In this document: in pieces, positions 1-13,461 of the stretch
Layout: the number at the start of each line of letters is the position of its first letter
Numbering within the stretch: position 1 is the stretch's first letter
Assembly (NCBI GenBank): GCA_025449115.1
Contig: JAHLKC010000008.1
Coordinates: forward strand, 62,001 to 126,000
From: Chytridium lagenaria
Taxonomy: Eukaryota; Chytridiomycota; Chytridiomycetes; Chytridiales; Chytridiaceae
Direction of reading: 5' to 3'
Length of the DNA: 64,000 bases
Notes under the pieces: generated by a model
Database searches by the model: none
Told to the model about the DNA's origin: nothing
The model's input: only the letters and a program-made list of their open reading frames with translations
Program-made: the position numbers and the translations under genes

Positions 1-789
1 GATTGAGTTGTTGTGAGCCTGATGAATGGAAGAAGGAGGGTGTGGGAGAATGATGGGATTGAATCATGGTGAGAACGGTAAGGATGGACCCGAGAGAGTC
101 CGTGACCATGTTGACGCCTTTGCTGTATATGTATCAGTGATTATCTCTTTATCAAAGTTTTTAGTCTACCTCGACCAGTAGCTTCGTTCCCGTGCGTCCT
201 TTACAGCTCGAAAACTCCAGAGCACAATAAAAGTCCTCTTCCCTGATGATGCGCCTCCATTTCTCATCCGTTTTAAAACTTCCTTCACCATTTCCCTTGC
301 CTCATCATCACCGCCTATTCAGAGATTTAAACAACTGCCTCCAAAACTTAAATTATATACCCTCGTGCTCAATTATGAGCATAGCCGGCACAACCGTTAC
401 TAGCAACGACAAAACGTCGTCAGGCTCCGTCAACAAATGCACCGCAAATGTCCTTTGCGGCAGTTTCCCCACAAGTGACTGAGAAGGTCTTTCCAGTCCC
501 TTTGACTTTGCATCCTTTGCGTCAGTATCGTCCTCAGAGTCACTATGATCCGTTTCCGATTCCTCTTCTGCTGTAAAGATGACGAGATGTGGTAGAGTGT
601 TTGCCATGATCCCGCCTCCACCTCCCGGCCTGTTGCGTTGATAGACGACGCCTGTGTATTTGCGGTTAGGTTACCGGAAGGACAGAAAGAACAATGACCA
701 TCGTTTTGTGGCATCGAACGGCGACCCTGATTGGCGTTTCTTAAACCCCACTTTTATTGACACAACCAAAAAGTGCTTGACCGGCAAGC
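1..789. other. gap downstream of the NWD-type gene
   Basis: No gene recognised. A minus-strand open frame at 353-607 begins with ATG and has an acidic Asp/Ser-rich stretch. It could be a last exon of the neighbouring NACHT/WD40 gene or chance; no homology signal supports either. Positions 1-352 hold nothing I can name. Confidence 0.4.
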
Positions 790-3700
790 TTAAAACAAAA
801 CATGGTGCAAACATGCAGAGAAGGCTTCATGTTGGATTAAGGAAAGTATCTTTAGAAGTGCGACAGTTCCATCCGCTTTGCTTAGGACGATTCTTAGGCG
901 ATCTGATATTCCGAGTGATTGACGGCCAACCATGGGGCATACTGACATTGCCTTCAGAGGGCTTCCGGCGTTAAACACCGCACATACCTCCTTGGAGAAG
1001 CAGTCCTACAAATACAGAATAATTAAAAACGCGTCGAAAGTAAGAGTATCAAACATACCTGTATCAGTACAGTTCCATTACGCGTAGCACTGAACGACAA
1101 GTCCAGTAGGATCACTGTGTTTAGGCTGAGACGTGTAATTTCCTTTCCCAGTTATGTTGGGAATGTATTCACACCCAATGACCCCGCCGTTCGTCGCTGT
1201 GGATCCACAATGTCCCAAGAACCATCTGACTTCTTCCCCTCCCCTCTGCACGTCAACTTTTCTCCACCCAATGATCCCATTCCCGTATGCAAAAACTAAA
1301 TTATCAATGCCTTTGTGAAGCACCGAACTGCATGCTGTTGCGGCGGAGACAAAAGCGTCCTCGACATATCCAATTGATCAACTGTTTGAGAGATGGAGCT
1401 GATTGAAGCTGCGTTGATTGACGGACTCAAACAATCCGACACAGTCATCTTTGCCGGTGGAGGGGACACGTTTGACTTCCACCACCTACCGCACTGAACT
1501 TGACCGTAAACATTGGAGCCTCGAATCTCAACCGTGCATTCCTTCAATATCTCCACATCATCGCTCACGAAAAGTGATCTTCCATCATGCGACCACTTGA
1601 TGACGAAATTGCTAAGGCGGTTGAGTGATGGACGGGTATTTGCCGGACCAAACGCGCAAGAGTAATTCCGCAGCATTGTAAAACACAGGAAGGTGGAATG
1701 ACGAGTCAAGACGTAACGGATTTCCTTCGAGGTCCCAAAACATCACACGGATGCAGTCCCGAAGGACAACATCACTTGATTTATCTAAATCCGTCCCATC
1801 CGTGACGCTTCTTCTTGCCATCTTAGCCACATCGTTGAGACCAGCAGCATCCAGACTATGTTGAACGGCGGTCTCCAAGGAATATGTGATCTTTGGATCT
1901 TGCACAACCGCAGCTTGTGTCGGGAGCCTCTCCTGCCCAGCAACTGCAACCGCAATATATTTTCCTTCAGGGTGTAACGAGTACCCCACAACATGTGTAC
2001 CAGTGGCAGCAAACGGCCATTCGTACGTGTACCCTAACACAACCTCGCTAAGGGCGGTTTCGGGATCTGCCCAAAATTCCCTCACGAGTTCTCCCGTTCT
2101 GCTTCTATATACTTTCACAAGTCCATTCTTGCACCCGAGAACGATTCTAGTGTCGTCTTTTGGAAAAAAAGATGCCCAAATCAATTCACTTCTTTGGGTT
2201 TCGGGGAGCTCGATACGACATCTCACAGTCGCCGTCGAAGTCTCCCAAAGTCGTATGAGCGTGTTTGCCCTATGATTTGATGACAAAGACGCTCCACCGA
2301 CGGTAAGAAGCCACTCCCCAGTATGATTAAATACAGCAGTGATGAGTGGGCTCAATCCAGGTTCAGCAAAAATGCCGTCTAACGACCACGCTAGGAGTGA
2401 GTCATCAGAACCGATCGAGATGAATTGGTACGCTGGGGCTGAGAACTGCATATTGATAAGGCTCTTTGATTTTGATGCGGAACGGGAAAGTACGTTTAGG
2501 TTCTGCGAGGTAGTAAAAGTCCAGATCTCATCACACACATTGGATTCTGCTTGTAATGTTGTGGACTTTCGTTTGGTTTTAACGGCTTTTTGGGGAGGAG
2601 GGAACCAGGCTACGGTGGAAATGGCAGCTGTGTGTCCTTCCCGTGTCAATATGTGTTCACCCGTTATAGAGTCCCAGACGGTGACTGTGCCTTTAGAACC
2701 ACCACATAAAAGATGATTTCCATTAGATGAAAGCGCAACCGAAGTAATGTAGTCATCGAGCAAAAACATTAGAAGTTGCTGTCCAGTCTCAATGTTCCAT
2801 GACCTTATGCAGCTTAGTTTAAGTCTTCTTGTTTCTGCTTCAGATTCCCTGGGTGACGTTCGTAAATTCCGACATATGAATAGACGACCCGCGTATGTTC
2901 TGCCGAGACCTTCCAGAACTCAATTTACTGTCATCTTCAAAGTTAAACTGCTTTTCGGCCCTAGCTTGTATTTCTACCGAAAGCATTTGAACATCGTCCG
3001 GAGGAGTTGCTGAAGCAGCAAAGATGATTGTTCCGTCTCCCCGAAAATGCAGCCCCTGTAAGTCGTTGACGGCGAAGCTTGTCACGTTCCGATGAAAGTT
3101 CTTTTGACAAAAGCTCCTTCCAACGACTTTCCATCACTGTGATACTCGATGAACCAAAAGCAAACAGCCCATTGGGCCCAACACATCCGTACACTCTCGG
3201 CCAACCGGATGGATGTGTTCGTCTTCGCTTGAACGTAATGGGAACAGTTGGTGGCTTTTTGAAGCTTCCGCTGAACTGACCATTGCACTCCATCAGCTCG
3301 TCAATTTGCGGAATTGGTACAAGCCGGATAATTCTCCCTCTTGCAACTTCCCATAGCACTACTGTGAAATCTGAGCTGACCGACATCAAGCGTCTGTTCT
3401 CGGGAACCAAGAAGTCACAATTCATGATGATTGATCCAGAAGCGTGGGCACCCAACATTGTCTTTGGCACGAATGATGGCGTCCTCCATGACCACAACTT
3501 GATCGACGGTTCTAGCTTTGGGTCATGGGCGGCAGAAACAACAGAGTGTGGCGGCTTTTCAGTCGAAAAACATACTGCGGTAATACCGCATCTTGTTGGA
3601 GCCAATCCATTTCCTGACTGCCGTTCTCCTCCTAAATTTCCAGTCGTATCCGTAGATGCTCCAGAAGACTGTAAATGCATGAAGGATCGAAGTTCCTCTC

Positions 3701-6700
3701 CAGATACCACATCCCACACTTTCAGTATACCGTCTGAAGAGCCAGTTGCAATATATTTTCCGTCGATAGAGATAGCACAACATTGAATATTGATGTGGCG
3801 GAAGGGCATGGGAGAGTATGTGTCATTGTCAGGCTTCCATCCGTTCTCGTATCTTCATTTTTTGATAAGTCATAAACTATAATTGGTTGCACGACGACTT
3901 ACTCAATGCGACCACCTCGGCCTCCCATGATATCTGTCCAATTTTCCTCGATCGAAGAGATTACGGCCTCTGAGAATGCTCCAGTGAAATTTGAGGGAAG
4001 GTTTCTAAACTCTTGAAGCCAAAGACCTGTAGGATGCATGCTTGGTGTTGCTTCAAAAGCTGAGATCCACGATATCCGGTACCGTAAAAAGATAGCCAAA
4101 TGCCGTAAGTAACTTGAACGTCTAGTGGCATAAGTGGAGATATTCTTCGTCCTTCCGACAACAGAGAATTCACCTCATCAACTGCAAGTTCAAGTCCCTA
4201 ATCGACACTTTAATAAATAGATCGCCTAAATAATGTTCTCACCATCGAAGTTACAAGACCTTCAATAAAATAGTAGTCTTCGAACAGCCTCTGCAGTTCG
4301 CCCCATTTTTGAGACTGAACTAAAAGCCTTGGGAGCTCTCTTATTTTACGATGATTAAATAGAGTGACGCCATCAGTCGAAGATAAGCAGACGGGCTGCT
4401 TTGATAGGTATCGGTATGGATTTAGCATGCCCTTCCAGTCTCCTCCATGTGGATTTCCTCCCTTCAGAAATACTGATATCCGCGGACCCTTGCCGGTTTG
4501 AGAAGCCGTGCTCTCTCGGATATCATCCTCTTCAAGTGTCCAAATACCCGAAAAGTAGCTATAGATATCCTTCCGGACATTCTCGGTGGTCTCTACGTCA
4601 GAAAGATACCTTTTGCTTGCTACCTCTTTCACCGAGGAGTGAGAGAATTTGATTAGTGGCGGTCCACGACCCCTCCCAGATACTCGTATCATCAACGGGT
4701 AGGTCTTCATAACGTCATAATGACATTTGCAAGAACGATTGATGAAACCCTTGGTATTGGAGGCTCTGTTGAGCGCAGTTGAGAAAGCTGAGCAGCAACG
4801 GAATCTGCGAGTATTAAAGGATCAACGCTGAGAAGATCTTCCATCTCGCTTTCAGATATTCCATCGCGCATGAGACAAGCGATACGAAAAAAACGTTCAA
4901 TTATCGTCTTTCCATGAGCTCTTTCCAGCATTCCAAGAATGTAATCGATAATTTTTGAAGTCCCTCCAGCAGGGAACGCCTCTTGGTCCCAAGATCTGAA
5001 CGACGACCCAAGACTAAAGTGTAGCTTAAGATTCCAGGGAAGCGCGCTCATGGTTGGTCCAGTTTGATTGGCAGCAGACTGTGCCGACGACGGGTTAGTG
5101 GTTACAATAGCGGCGGTAAGAAGTCCGCGCCGCTGCTGGGTTGTGAGGGTTCTTCCGTTTGCTTCCAGCCATCGATTCAACGCAACTTGACAGGTGGGTA
5201 TATCAAAAGAGTCCGCCAGGAGTCGAATCTCGGTAAATAGCGAAAGATTCGCCTCAGACATGGCTGAACACGCCAAGTCTATCCTTGAATTTAAGCTCTC
5301 CCAAACCTCAGGGTTGCTGCTAGACACCGTCACCGAGAGATAAACATGAGGGGGAAGATCTTCCACAGGTAACCAGCCCATACCCAAGACGTCGGTGGAC
5401 GACTGAATCTTATCAATGCCCATAAGAGCAATAATGATGGGCTTTTTACTTGTGGCCGTTTTAAGACAGGCTCTAAAGTATGATTGGAGCCCAGCCATAT
5501 CCGTAGGAACGTAGTCAGGGTCAAACAAAGGGCTTGAATGATTTGAAAAAACAGATTCTGTCATATTCGACATACTGGCCCGAAGACCAGATGACGCGAT
5601 GAATGTGTTGGCTCTCCTAATTTGTCGGCATACGGATGACAGGATACCGACGTGAGTCGATGACTCTGGTGTGAGGTTGACAAAACGAACAATCACGGTT
5701 GGCGAGTTGAGAAGAAACAAGGGGTTGAAGGCTTGACTTGGAGAAAACGATTCAATGAGGTATTTCTTAAGACCTTGACATAATAAGCGAGTTTTTCCGG
5801 AACCTTGTGGCCCGTGAATAACCAAAGGGGGAACACCGTATCGATACTTCGTACTGAAAAAGTTGGTGACTTTGTTTACATGTCGACTTTTCCCGATAAA
5901 TCCAAAAGAAAAATCACGAAATTGTTGAGTGTGGAGGAGGACTTCTTCTCGAAAACCGTCGAGATGCCACCGATCACTAATCTTATGAAGGGAAAGATCG
6001 AGGATTGTAGAGAGACCTTCAGATATTTTCTCACAGTATGCCTTCAACCCAGTCTTGAAAGTGTTGAGGTCTGCAATCAACTTGTTTTCCAACTTACAAA
6101 AATTATGAGAGTTAGATGCGATGACAGTCAAGTAGATAAATTGAGTTCATGACTTACAGTTTCAACAATTTGTCTGGATGAAGGCAACCACGATCCGAGC
6201 TTTTCTTTTAATGCCTTAAACTTGCCGCAGTCATCCGCTGTCTCAATAGAGGCATCATCTAAAAGATCCTCTGGTGGCCTTTTCTTTCAGCACTAAGATG
6301 GCATCCTCTGTTGGTCCATGTATAGCCTTATAAACCTCGAGTTCTTGAAGTGTCTCTGTGAGCAATCCAAGAACCTCCATTTCACTATGATCCCCTGATA
6401 ATTTATTTTGCCCGAAGCCAGCGTTGATTTTTTCCGCAGCATTCTTCATTGCTTTTAGAAGTGGTTTCTTATGTTCCATCCTAATTGTTTTTGTAAGCCA
6501 ATACGACGCCACAGTTTAAAAAATATTAACTCACTCCCATACGGCATCAACTTCAGCAATGATCTTAGGATCTGCGGCAAAGGCAAAATCCGGAAGTATA
6601 GACGAAATCTGCTGCAAAATATACTTTGGCGGAACCGCGTTCACGTCGAGCCTGTACCATTGTTTCATAAGCTCTGCGGCCTCAGAATTTTCACCTTCCT

Positions 6701-8964
6701 TCACTGTGCGCAACAAAGTGTCGTAAATACCCTCTCTTATCTCATGAGGGAGAAATCCAGTGGGACCAAGCAAATTGCTGAGGGTGATGATGAAATGAAC
6801 ACTGAGAGAGTTCTAAAACGGCTTAATATTTACCTGAAGATAACCAAAAACTTAAGCTCACCGACAAATACGAATCCAACTCGTTCAAGCAAATATCTGT
6901 AAACCTCTGAGAATCCAAAATCTGCCTTGACGCCCCCATCTCAAATCCCTAATTGAGAACTCCACCCCCGTCATATCAGCCGTCTCTTTTACATTCTTCA
7001 TCACACTCTGAACTATATGCTCATACTCCACAGAACGTCCCTCTCCTTCCGCTGACCAGTATATTCTTATCGAAGAGGGGTAAGATACAGGCAACTTGCA
7101 TCCCTCCCTTAAAGCAATACCCATGAGCACAGAATCCCAGGTCCTTTCATCATGCATAAAGTCAGCCACAGTTTCCCCGTTTATTGGAATCTCAGGCTCG
7201 TAATCCGTGTCATCAACCGCAAAGTTGGCAATGAGGATTTCTCGATCCATTTCACTGCTTCGATTTCCCTTGTATCCTCCAGTTGACCATCCGCCTTGCC
7301 CAAAGTCAATTCTGGCTTCCACATTATCAAGATGGGCAGGATGCCACAATGACTCAGTGGGTGTGATACGTTTTTTTTCTTCAAGCCTGAGCCTTTGGGC
7401 TCGGTTCTCTCTGACTTGAATCTTCCCAGGAGACTGTGACCTCGCCCTTCGCTGCTCTCGATTCAAATTTTTAAATCTATCAGGGCTGGATCTTGCAGAC
7501 GAAGCAACGGATCTCGCGCAACTACTCGCGATATCGAGTGGATCGTTGGTAGAAATCGTATGATCCAAGTACCATTTGCGTCGACTCTCATCACCTTGAC
7601 TCATGATTTGAATAAACTGTTTGCGAAGCTTATCCGTTTTTGTTTGATGAACCTTGACGTTTTTAGGGTAGTTGACTTCTCCAGGCTTATGTTTCGTGTT
7701 GGACTTTTTTCTCTCTCTATAGGGTTTGCGCTCATCGTCATCTGATTCCGTGAGATGAATTTGCTCGTCTTGGGCTTTGGCGAAAGATTTTCTTAATAGC
7801 TCACTTCTGTTCATGCGAATGGGAAGCTTTCCCTTTAATGGAGGTGGGACACCTTCACGATCTAAAATGTGTTGGTACCCTTCTGGAAACCTGGAGATGC
7901 GTTGAAAGTAGCTCAAGTTGGTTCTTCGCTCCTCGTCCCAAAGTTCCTGATGGTAGTGAGGTTCGCGAGCTTCTACTCTTTGCATCAACATCTGCATGTT
8001 ATTGTAAGCCTACAGCGACGAGACAGGGCGACTTACAAGATTCGCTTGCTCAATCTGCTGCTGCTCCTCCTTCTTCTTCCTTTCACTTGCAGGAGGCTTT
8101 TGAACAACCTTCTTTAAACGGTAGTTCGGATCAATACCAGAGAATCCCTGGGGGGCCGACATTTGACGAGCCATACGATCTAGCAATATCAAATTCTCCC
8201 GTTCAATCTTCCCCAAGTTTTCTATAGAATTCAGGATTGGCCATCACTTCAAAAATAAACCCACCATCCTCCAACTGCACCTTCTTCAATCTTAACTGCA
8301 AATGTCCGTGTCTTTTAGGCGGTGTATTATCGATGTAGGCTTTAATTGTTGCTAGTTTCTGACGATGCCGATCCCTCGCAGCATCATCCCACCGTTTCGC
8401 CAACAACCGATTTGCACATGGATACACCGAGCTGTATCTTCGATGCGCAGTCCCTGGTGCAGGTGGTGGAAGCTTTGACAGCGGAGTAGGCCCGTCCGGC
8501 GATTTCGGTCTGATGATAGACGGAATATGTGCGGTAGATGCGGGAGGAGCATCATGTCTATTCGCAGGAGCAGACTTGGCTCTTTCAGAAGCTCTTGGTC
8601 GAGAAGTTGAAGTGCGTGCTGTCTTTGGGCGGGTTGCGATGGGATGTTCGGCAGCAGGAGCGGTTGGAGCAGAGGTTGGTGGTGGTTGAGGATAACTCAT
8701 TCGGACACTTTTATCGGAAACAAGACTTCCAGTGGATCCTTTTAGCATGGGTAGTGAGACTCCTCCTGCATTTGATGAGGATGTGGGAGGTTCGATGAGG
8801 CTTGAAAGGGATCCCTTGCGAGAAGGTTTAGACGAGACGTAAGCGACAGGAGAGTCCAGAAAATAGGAAGAAGGTGGAGCGGCAGCATCCTGAATCTCTT
8901 GATCTATCTCATCGTCCATGATCCCAAGACTTCCCGTGCCGATGGCATCTGGCGTCTTCGCCAT
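790..8964 (-). CDS. CFAP97-domain / DUF4062-NACHT-WD40 (NWD-type) fusion protein
   Basis: The N-terminal part (about 8964-7850) carries a CFAP97/hemingway-like block (HLQLRLKKVQLED, then IERENLILLDRM, then a YFQRISRFPEG segment), a family linked to motile cilia. After a basic linker, one uninterrupted exon (7991 to about 6940) enters a DUF4062-like region ending in DLRWG, typical of NWD1/NWD2. Next come the WY..D.NAVP block (about 6640), a NACHT P-loop GPQGSGKTRLL (about 5780-5810) with a hydrophobic Walker B-like stretch (about 5410-5440), and WD40 repeats from 3809 to about 840. Introns seen: 8222-8264 (43 nt), 7992-8036 (45 nt), about 6779-6834. Between 6940 and 6835 the homology passes through three frames, so at least two single-base indels are likely near the C run at 6933-6937. 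Further frame changes near 2840 and 1700 may be introns or indels. The 3' end is uncertain. The protein is probably a STAND-type scaffold; a flagellar role is inferred from CFAP97. Confidence 0.75.
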
Positions 8965-9282
8965 GCGTAAGGGAGGCCTAACCTGGTAGATTTGGAAGTT
9001 GTTATGTTTGTGATGTCCACAATGACAATTTTTGTTTTGTTGTTGGATGCTCTTGGAATATCAGACTCAAAATGCGTCTAGGAAGGAGCATAAAAGAACG
9101 TTCAAAACGCCTCTTTTTTCACTATTTTTTACAATCAATATCTAGTAGTTTTATGTAGTCTACATATGCATACCACAAGTGCATGCCCACAAAAGCCACC
9201 ACCTCCGCAATCCAAAGACTCACGCATCCTACACCTCATTACAATACACCCCTCTCATCTCATTCATCTCTCAGATCAAATT
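8965..9282. other. intergenic region
   Basis: This is a 318-bp spacer between two minus-strand genes. It should hold the promoter of the CFAP97-NWD gene and the 3' end of the TTLL9-like gene. No defined motif was seen. Confidence 0.4.
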
Positions 9283-11362
9283 CTACTCACGTGTCTGTGA
9301 TGATCCTCCCCCACCTCCAAGCCTCTTTTTAATTCTCGGCGCTTTAGCGATAGGATGGAAGCATCCCAGGAATGATGAGTAATTTGTGGTCCGCTCGTGC
9401 TTAACCGGTCCGTCGTTATAGACGAGGTCAAATCCACCGACGCGGGTTCGCTTTTTGTCACCAACGTGTCTAAAAAAAAGGGTCTCAGTGGTAATCGGAG
9501 GTAAGAAGCTACCTTTTTTCAAGGTCGATTACATCAAACGCATCATTCAACATCGCATGCTTGAGTTCATAATCAAATTGAGTCTCCGCGGATAAAGATG
9601 GAGATGCGTTGACCTCAAGCAACCAACTTTTAATGCACAGGTTAGTTCCAGTTTAATATGTGCTTTTTTCCTTTAAATAAACAAGTGATACTTACGGCTT
9701 CAAGTTATCATCAATAAGAATATCGTATCCATACAGTTCAAAGCAATGTTTATCATTTATCATCACTTTTTGCACGCTCATAAGACTCCTGACAATCAAA
9801 GCCTCCATTTCTGTGAACAGCTCGTTGACCGAAGCATTACCATGTTTTGATACCAAGAAAGTCTTGAGGTTCCTTAGTAGCCATTTGCAACCCTTTTCTC
9901 CATCGTAATTTGGGGAATGCTTTTGAATGGCAACGTTTGTCGCGTGTATATCTAGGGGTGATAGTTCAGTAAAATATTGGGACAAAATGCGTAAGTACAT
10001 AGGTTGGAAATGTCCTTGACGTTCATGGTAAACTGGTGATTGGAAAATCGGCAAAATCCGTTTCGGTGGATATATACCACCAGGGGATAATAAGATGTCA
10101 CGAGTACGTAAGTTCTGATATCAAACTTTTTCCCTAAGAAGAAAGTTAATAATAAAAAACGAGGAAAATATAAGAGATACCTCCGATAAGGTACGGATTG
10201 TCAATATATCTCTGTACGATATATGCCTCAGGCGGTTCCACCACATCCGAACCCCCCTTATCTTTATCCCCCGTCGATTTGATTTTCGGATCTTTCCTCC
10301 ATTGACTGATCTGGCTCATCTTGTTTATAAGAAAGATTCCCTTTCCTTGCGCTTTTCCAACGGGCTTCATGATCCATACAGCACCAGGGTTACGTTTGAA
10401 TTCCTCCTGAAATAAAGCATGTTCTTGAGGTAACGCGTAGGACGTTGCGACGAAATCAAACTTTTGGGCTTCTGCTTTCCCAAACTCCTTTTCGATAGTT
10501 TTAACCATCCGCTTAACGTTTTTGACGAGGAGGTCTTTCCTTGTGAGCTTTTTTTTTTTGTCACAGTGTCAGAAGGCTTTAAGGGAGAATGACAATCATA
10601 AAGTAATTCCGAACCTCATAATGGTTCCGAAAGTGATTAATTCGTTGATGTTCCTGAAGGTAAATGTGATCAAATGTCTCATGTACCCAGTGCACATCCG
10701 CCCAGAAAAAGTCCCAATCGAGCTCGCTGAAACAGAGAATTAGTTATCTCAGATTTCGATCAGGAGAACGGGAAGAGGTTAACCTACCCATCTGTTTCTT
10801 TCCACGATCGATCCTTCATGACATCTAAAACAGTGTTCCTCAAACCTGTTTTGAACCTTACAACGCCTGTAACAGGTTGCGGTTGCGTTTGAACCACGGT
10901 GGTTGATGTTGATATGGATATGGGTGGAAGGAATGAATGTGATGACGTAGCAGAAGTATCAGATATATTCTTGTCGTTTTTGTCTTTATCGTTTGAAGGT
11001 GTTGAAGTTTCAAGCGTTACGCTAGATGTGAATGTTCGGCCCTGCCGCGCACTCCCCACAGAAACGCTCAAATCAGATATGGGCTTCCTGCCTATATTCT
11101 CATTGACACCGCTTGCAGGGCGAAAATTGGGATTTGAAGATAAAGACTCTGTTTGCCGTCTTCTTGAACGGGTTTTTGAGACGGAAGCGGAGGCAGCGTG
11201 GAGAGCTATAGATGATGCAGATGGGGATGAAGATGATGCTCGACCAAGGTTGGAGTTGCTGTTCCCCAGCAGTCCCAAGCCACCCCCACTGCCATTTGTG
11301 CTGATATTGCTATTTGATCCTTCTTGCTGTATGCCGACGGTTGTCTCCTCCAGCACGACCAT
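9283..11362 (-). CDS. TTLL9: tubulin tyrosine ligase-like protein, TTLL9 type
   Basis: ATP-grasp tubulin glutamylase-type enzyme expected to modify axonemal tubulin in the zoospore flagellum. The N-terminal 170 or so residues are Ser/Asn-rich and not conserved. The catalytic part starts at [15 protein letters not shown] and follows TTLL9 closely: [31 protein letters not shown], the ATP-grasp segment [16 protein letters not shown] (about 10350), [15 protein letters not shown] (about 10200), [12 protein letters not shown] (about 9720), [11 protein letters not shown] (about 9620) and a terminal VGGFDLVYN block (about 9440). Introns supported by homology include 10727-10787 (61 nt) and one starting GTACTTACG near 9995 (47 nt). 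One intron ends in a long A run followed by AG (about 10552). The ATG at 11362 opens the frame; an upstream exon is not excluded. TTLL1 or other glutamylases are less likely. Confidence 0.88.
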
Positions 11363-11637
11363 TCCACTAAAGGGGGTTTGAGGGTGGATGACTGATTGAG
11401 AGTTGAAGAAGGTCGTTTGTTGCTGGTCAATTCAATAATACTTGACAATCTCCGTGACAAACCTTTTTTGAAGTTTGTTTTTCTTGAAGTCAAAACTACA
11501 CTCTTTACAACACGCTATAATACCTGAGCTAACGTGTGTGTAAATTAACATACATAAATTAGATGAAATAGAACGTTTTCTATAAAAATAGGCGCCAATA
11601 ACACGCAAAATTGAAAATGCACACGAAAAAAATGGCT

Positions 11638-13169
11638 TCATTTTCTGAACTCCATTTTCTTCCATTCCTTTTCTAAGCCCTCAATGGCCTTTAGTAGTCC
11701 CTCTTCAACTTTTACACTCCCCGAACGTGGCCATTTCCGATTTAGTAGATCCAAGGCCTCCCAGATCTCTTCTTCCGGTTTCATCGTATGATAACATAGC
11801 CTTGTAACCCCCGCCCTAGCTGCAGCAATCTGTAAATAAGCCATGACCGTCCTATTTCCCCCAAACTCTTCACAACCCCAATCACCCGTATGAATAGTCA
11901 CATTTTTCGGTTTTTCAGGCTTTGAAGTAAGGAATTTGTCATCGCCCCGTGTTTTTCTCACTGCACCAGAGAAGGCGGTGAAAGCTGTGCGGAAGATGTG
12001 TCGGAGCTCGTATACTTTGTATTTTCCTTGACGTGGTCGAAGCGGGTTTGCAAGCTGGTCAATTCCGGCCATCGCGATTAGGTTACTGTAAACTAGATCT
12101 TCAGATTTGACAATAGCACTTTTAAGTTCGGGAAGGAAGGCTTTGCCGAACTTTTCGCCGAACTTTTCGAAAATCTCTAGTGCATTTTTGTGCGTGTTTA
12201 GCTTTACAACAAAAAATTAATAGCCCTTACGTTATTAAGCACAGTCGAGGGACATTATAAAAGATGATAGGAGTTGGACGACCAGCTAGGTCGACTACTT
12301 TTGGACTAACTTCCTTATATCTTAATGTGTCTTTAGACTTGTCTTTAGGAATGTAGAGTTTGGGATCATCAAAGTAGACACAGTCTTTCCGTTCCAATCC
12401 TTTTCCAAAAGTTACATTTGAAGGAATAGATAATGATTACCTTGCGCACCGGTAAACCATTGCCAAGTAGTTTGGACAAACAGGCCGTTTTGGGAAATAT
12501 CTTTTAATGCGTCTTTGACGGAACCTAGGATTGGGTGTTGCAAGGCAATGATTTCATCAGAGGCAAACTATTAGGGATTTTAATATTCTTCAGAATGACC
12601 TCAACACTTACCAAATCCGTCTCAGAGCACCCAAATGCACCTTGATCCGCAAACTTGACATACCAATCCTCCCCATTATCCGTCAATTCATACCCATAGG
12701 GCGACTTTAGCAACTCAAACTCGAATATGTTGCTAGAATGCAACTCAACAGGCAAATGCATTGGTCTTAATCTCACAACATCCAACGGTTTGGCCTTAAT
12801 GTACTCTGATGCATTCTTCTTTGCAATTTCGTCGTTCACTAAGTTAGACTTCATCTCAGACTTCCAATCTACGGCGTAATCGTGAGCGAGCTCGAAGCAG
12901 TTAAAGGAGAGCTCAAAGAGGCGAAAAGGATCGTCTGTTGGTACGAGTTGCGTCTTGTCCTGTCCATGGAGGTACTGTAGACGGAACATGAGGAGCAGGA
13001 AGTTGTTCATGGCGATCTTTGCGCTGGGGACAGCTGTAACGGCACCAAAGGAAGAGGACTTCTTATCCATGAGCTTAGTCTTGCTCCCATATGAGGCATC
13101 TCCCCCGTCATGGTCACCCTTCTTCGGCGGTTGCTGCTTCTTCTCTGGGTGGACTTGAGGTTTTGTCAT
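11638..13169 (-). CDS. poly(ADP-ribose) glycohydrolase-like (PARG macrodomain-related) protein
   Basis: The best clue is the C-terminal block VTIHTGDWGCEEFGGNRTVM followed by AYLQIAAARAGV. It matches the PARG motif G(N/D)WGCGAFGGD...IQ..AA..AG. Upstream, WYVKFADQGAFGC then SETDLFASDEIIALQHP sits where PARG enzymes have their Gly-rich loop and catalytic QEE. Here only a divergent S-D-E is seen, so activity is uncertain. Exons run from about 13169 (ATG after a TTG-opened frame reaching 13211) through 12525, 12480-12350 (KDCVYFDDPKLY region) and 12072-11638. The first 50 or so residues are Lys/Gln-rich and disordered. PARG removes ADP-ribose polymers in nucleus or cytosol; that role is inferred from the motif. 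No signal peptide or membrane segment was seen. Confidence 0.55.
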
Positions 13170-13461
13170 TGCGACAAGTTTTGTATTGATGCTCGGCTGA
13201 ATTGTCACCAAAAGATTGTCAGATCATTGATATGTGAGTTTGAAATTAATATTATGGATGTAAAAGCAGGAGCTAATAATAATGCTTTGTACAAAAGCGA
13301 CATCAAAGAAACATTTTAGATAAACATTTTTATCCAAAATATAAACAAAATAATGACAAACAGGATGCTCGAAAAAAAAAGAGTAAAATGCGACGTAAGG
13401 CGGAAAAAAACATAAACCAGAATAAGAAGAGCAATAAAAAAGAGGTTAAACACGAATCTCA

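Noticed and set aside
8010..8036. A 27-nt intron (GTAAGT...TAG) in the CFAP97 region
   Set aside because: The same donor with a CAG acceptor 18 nt further on gives a 45-nt intron, the usual size here. It also gives a better fit to the CFAP97 helix (IEQANLMLMQRV), so no ultra-short intron is needed.
8203..8264. Apparent frameshift at the C4 run (8211-8214) between two overlapping frames
   Set aside because: A clean GT-AG intron at 8222-8264 (GTGGGT...CTATAG) joins the frames and restores the conserved LKKVQLED-to-IEREN stretch.
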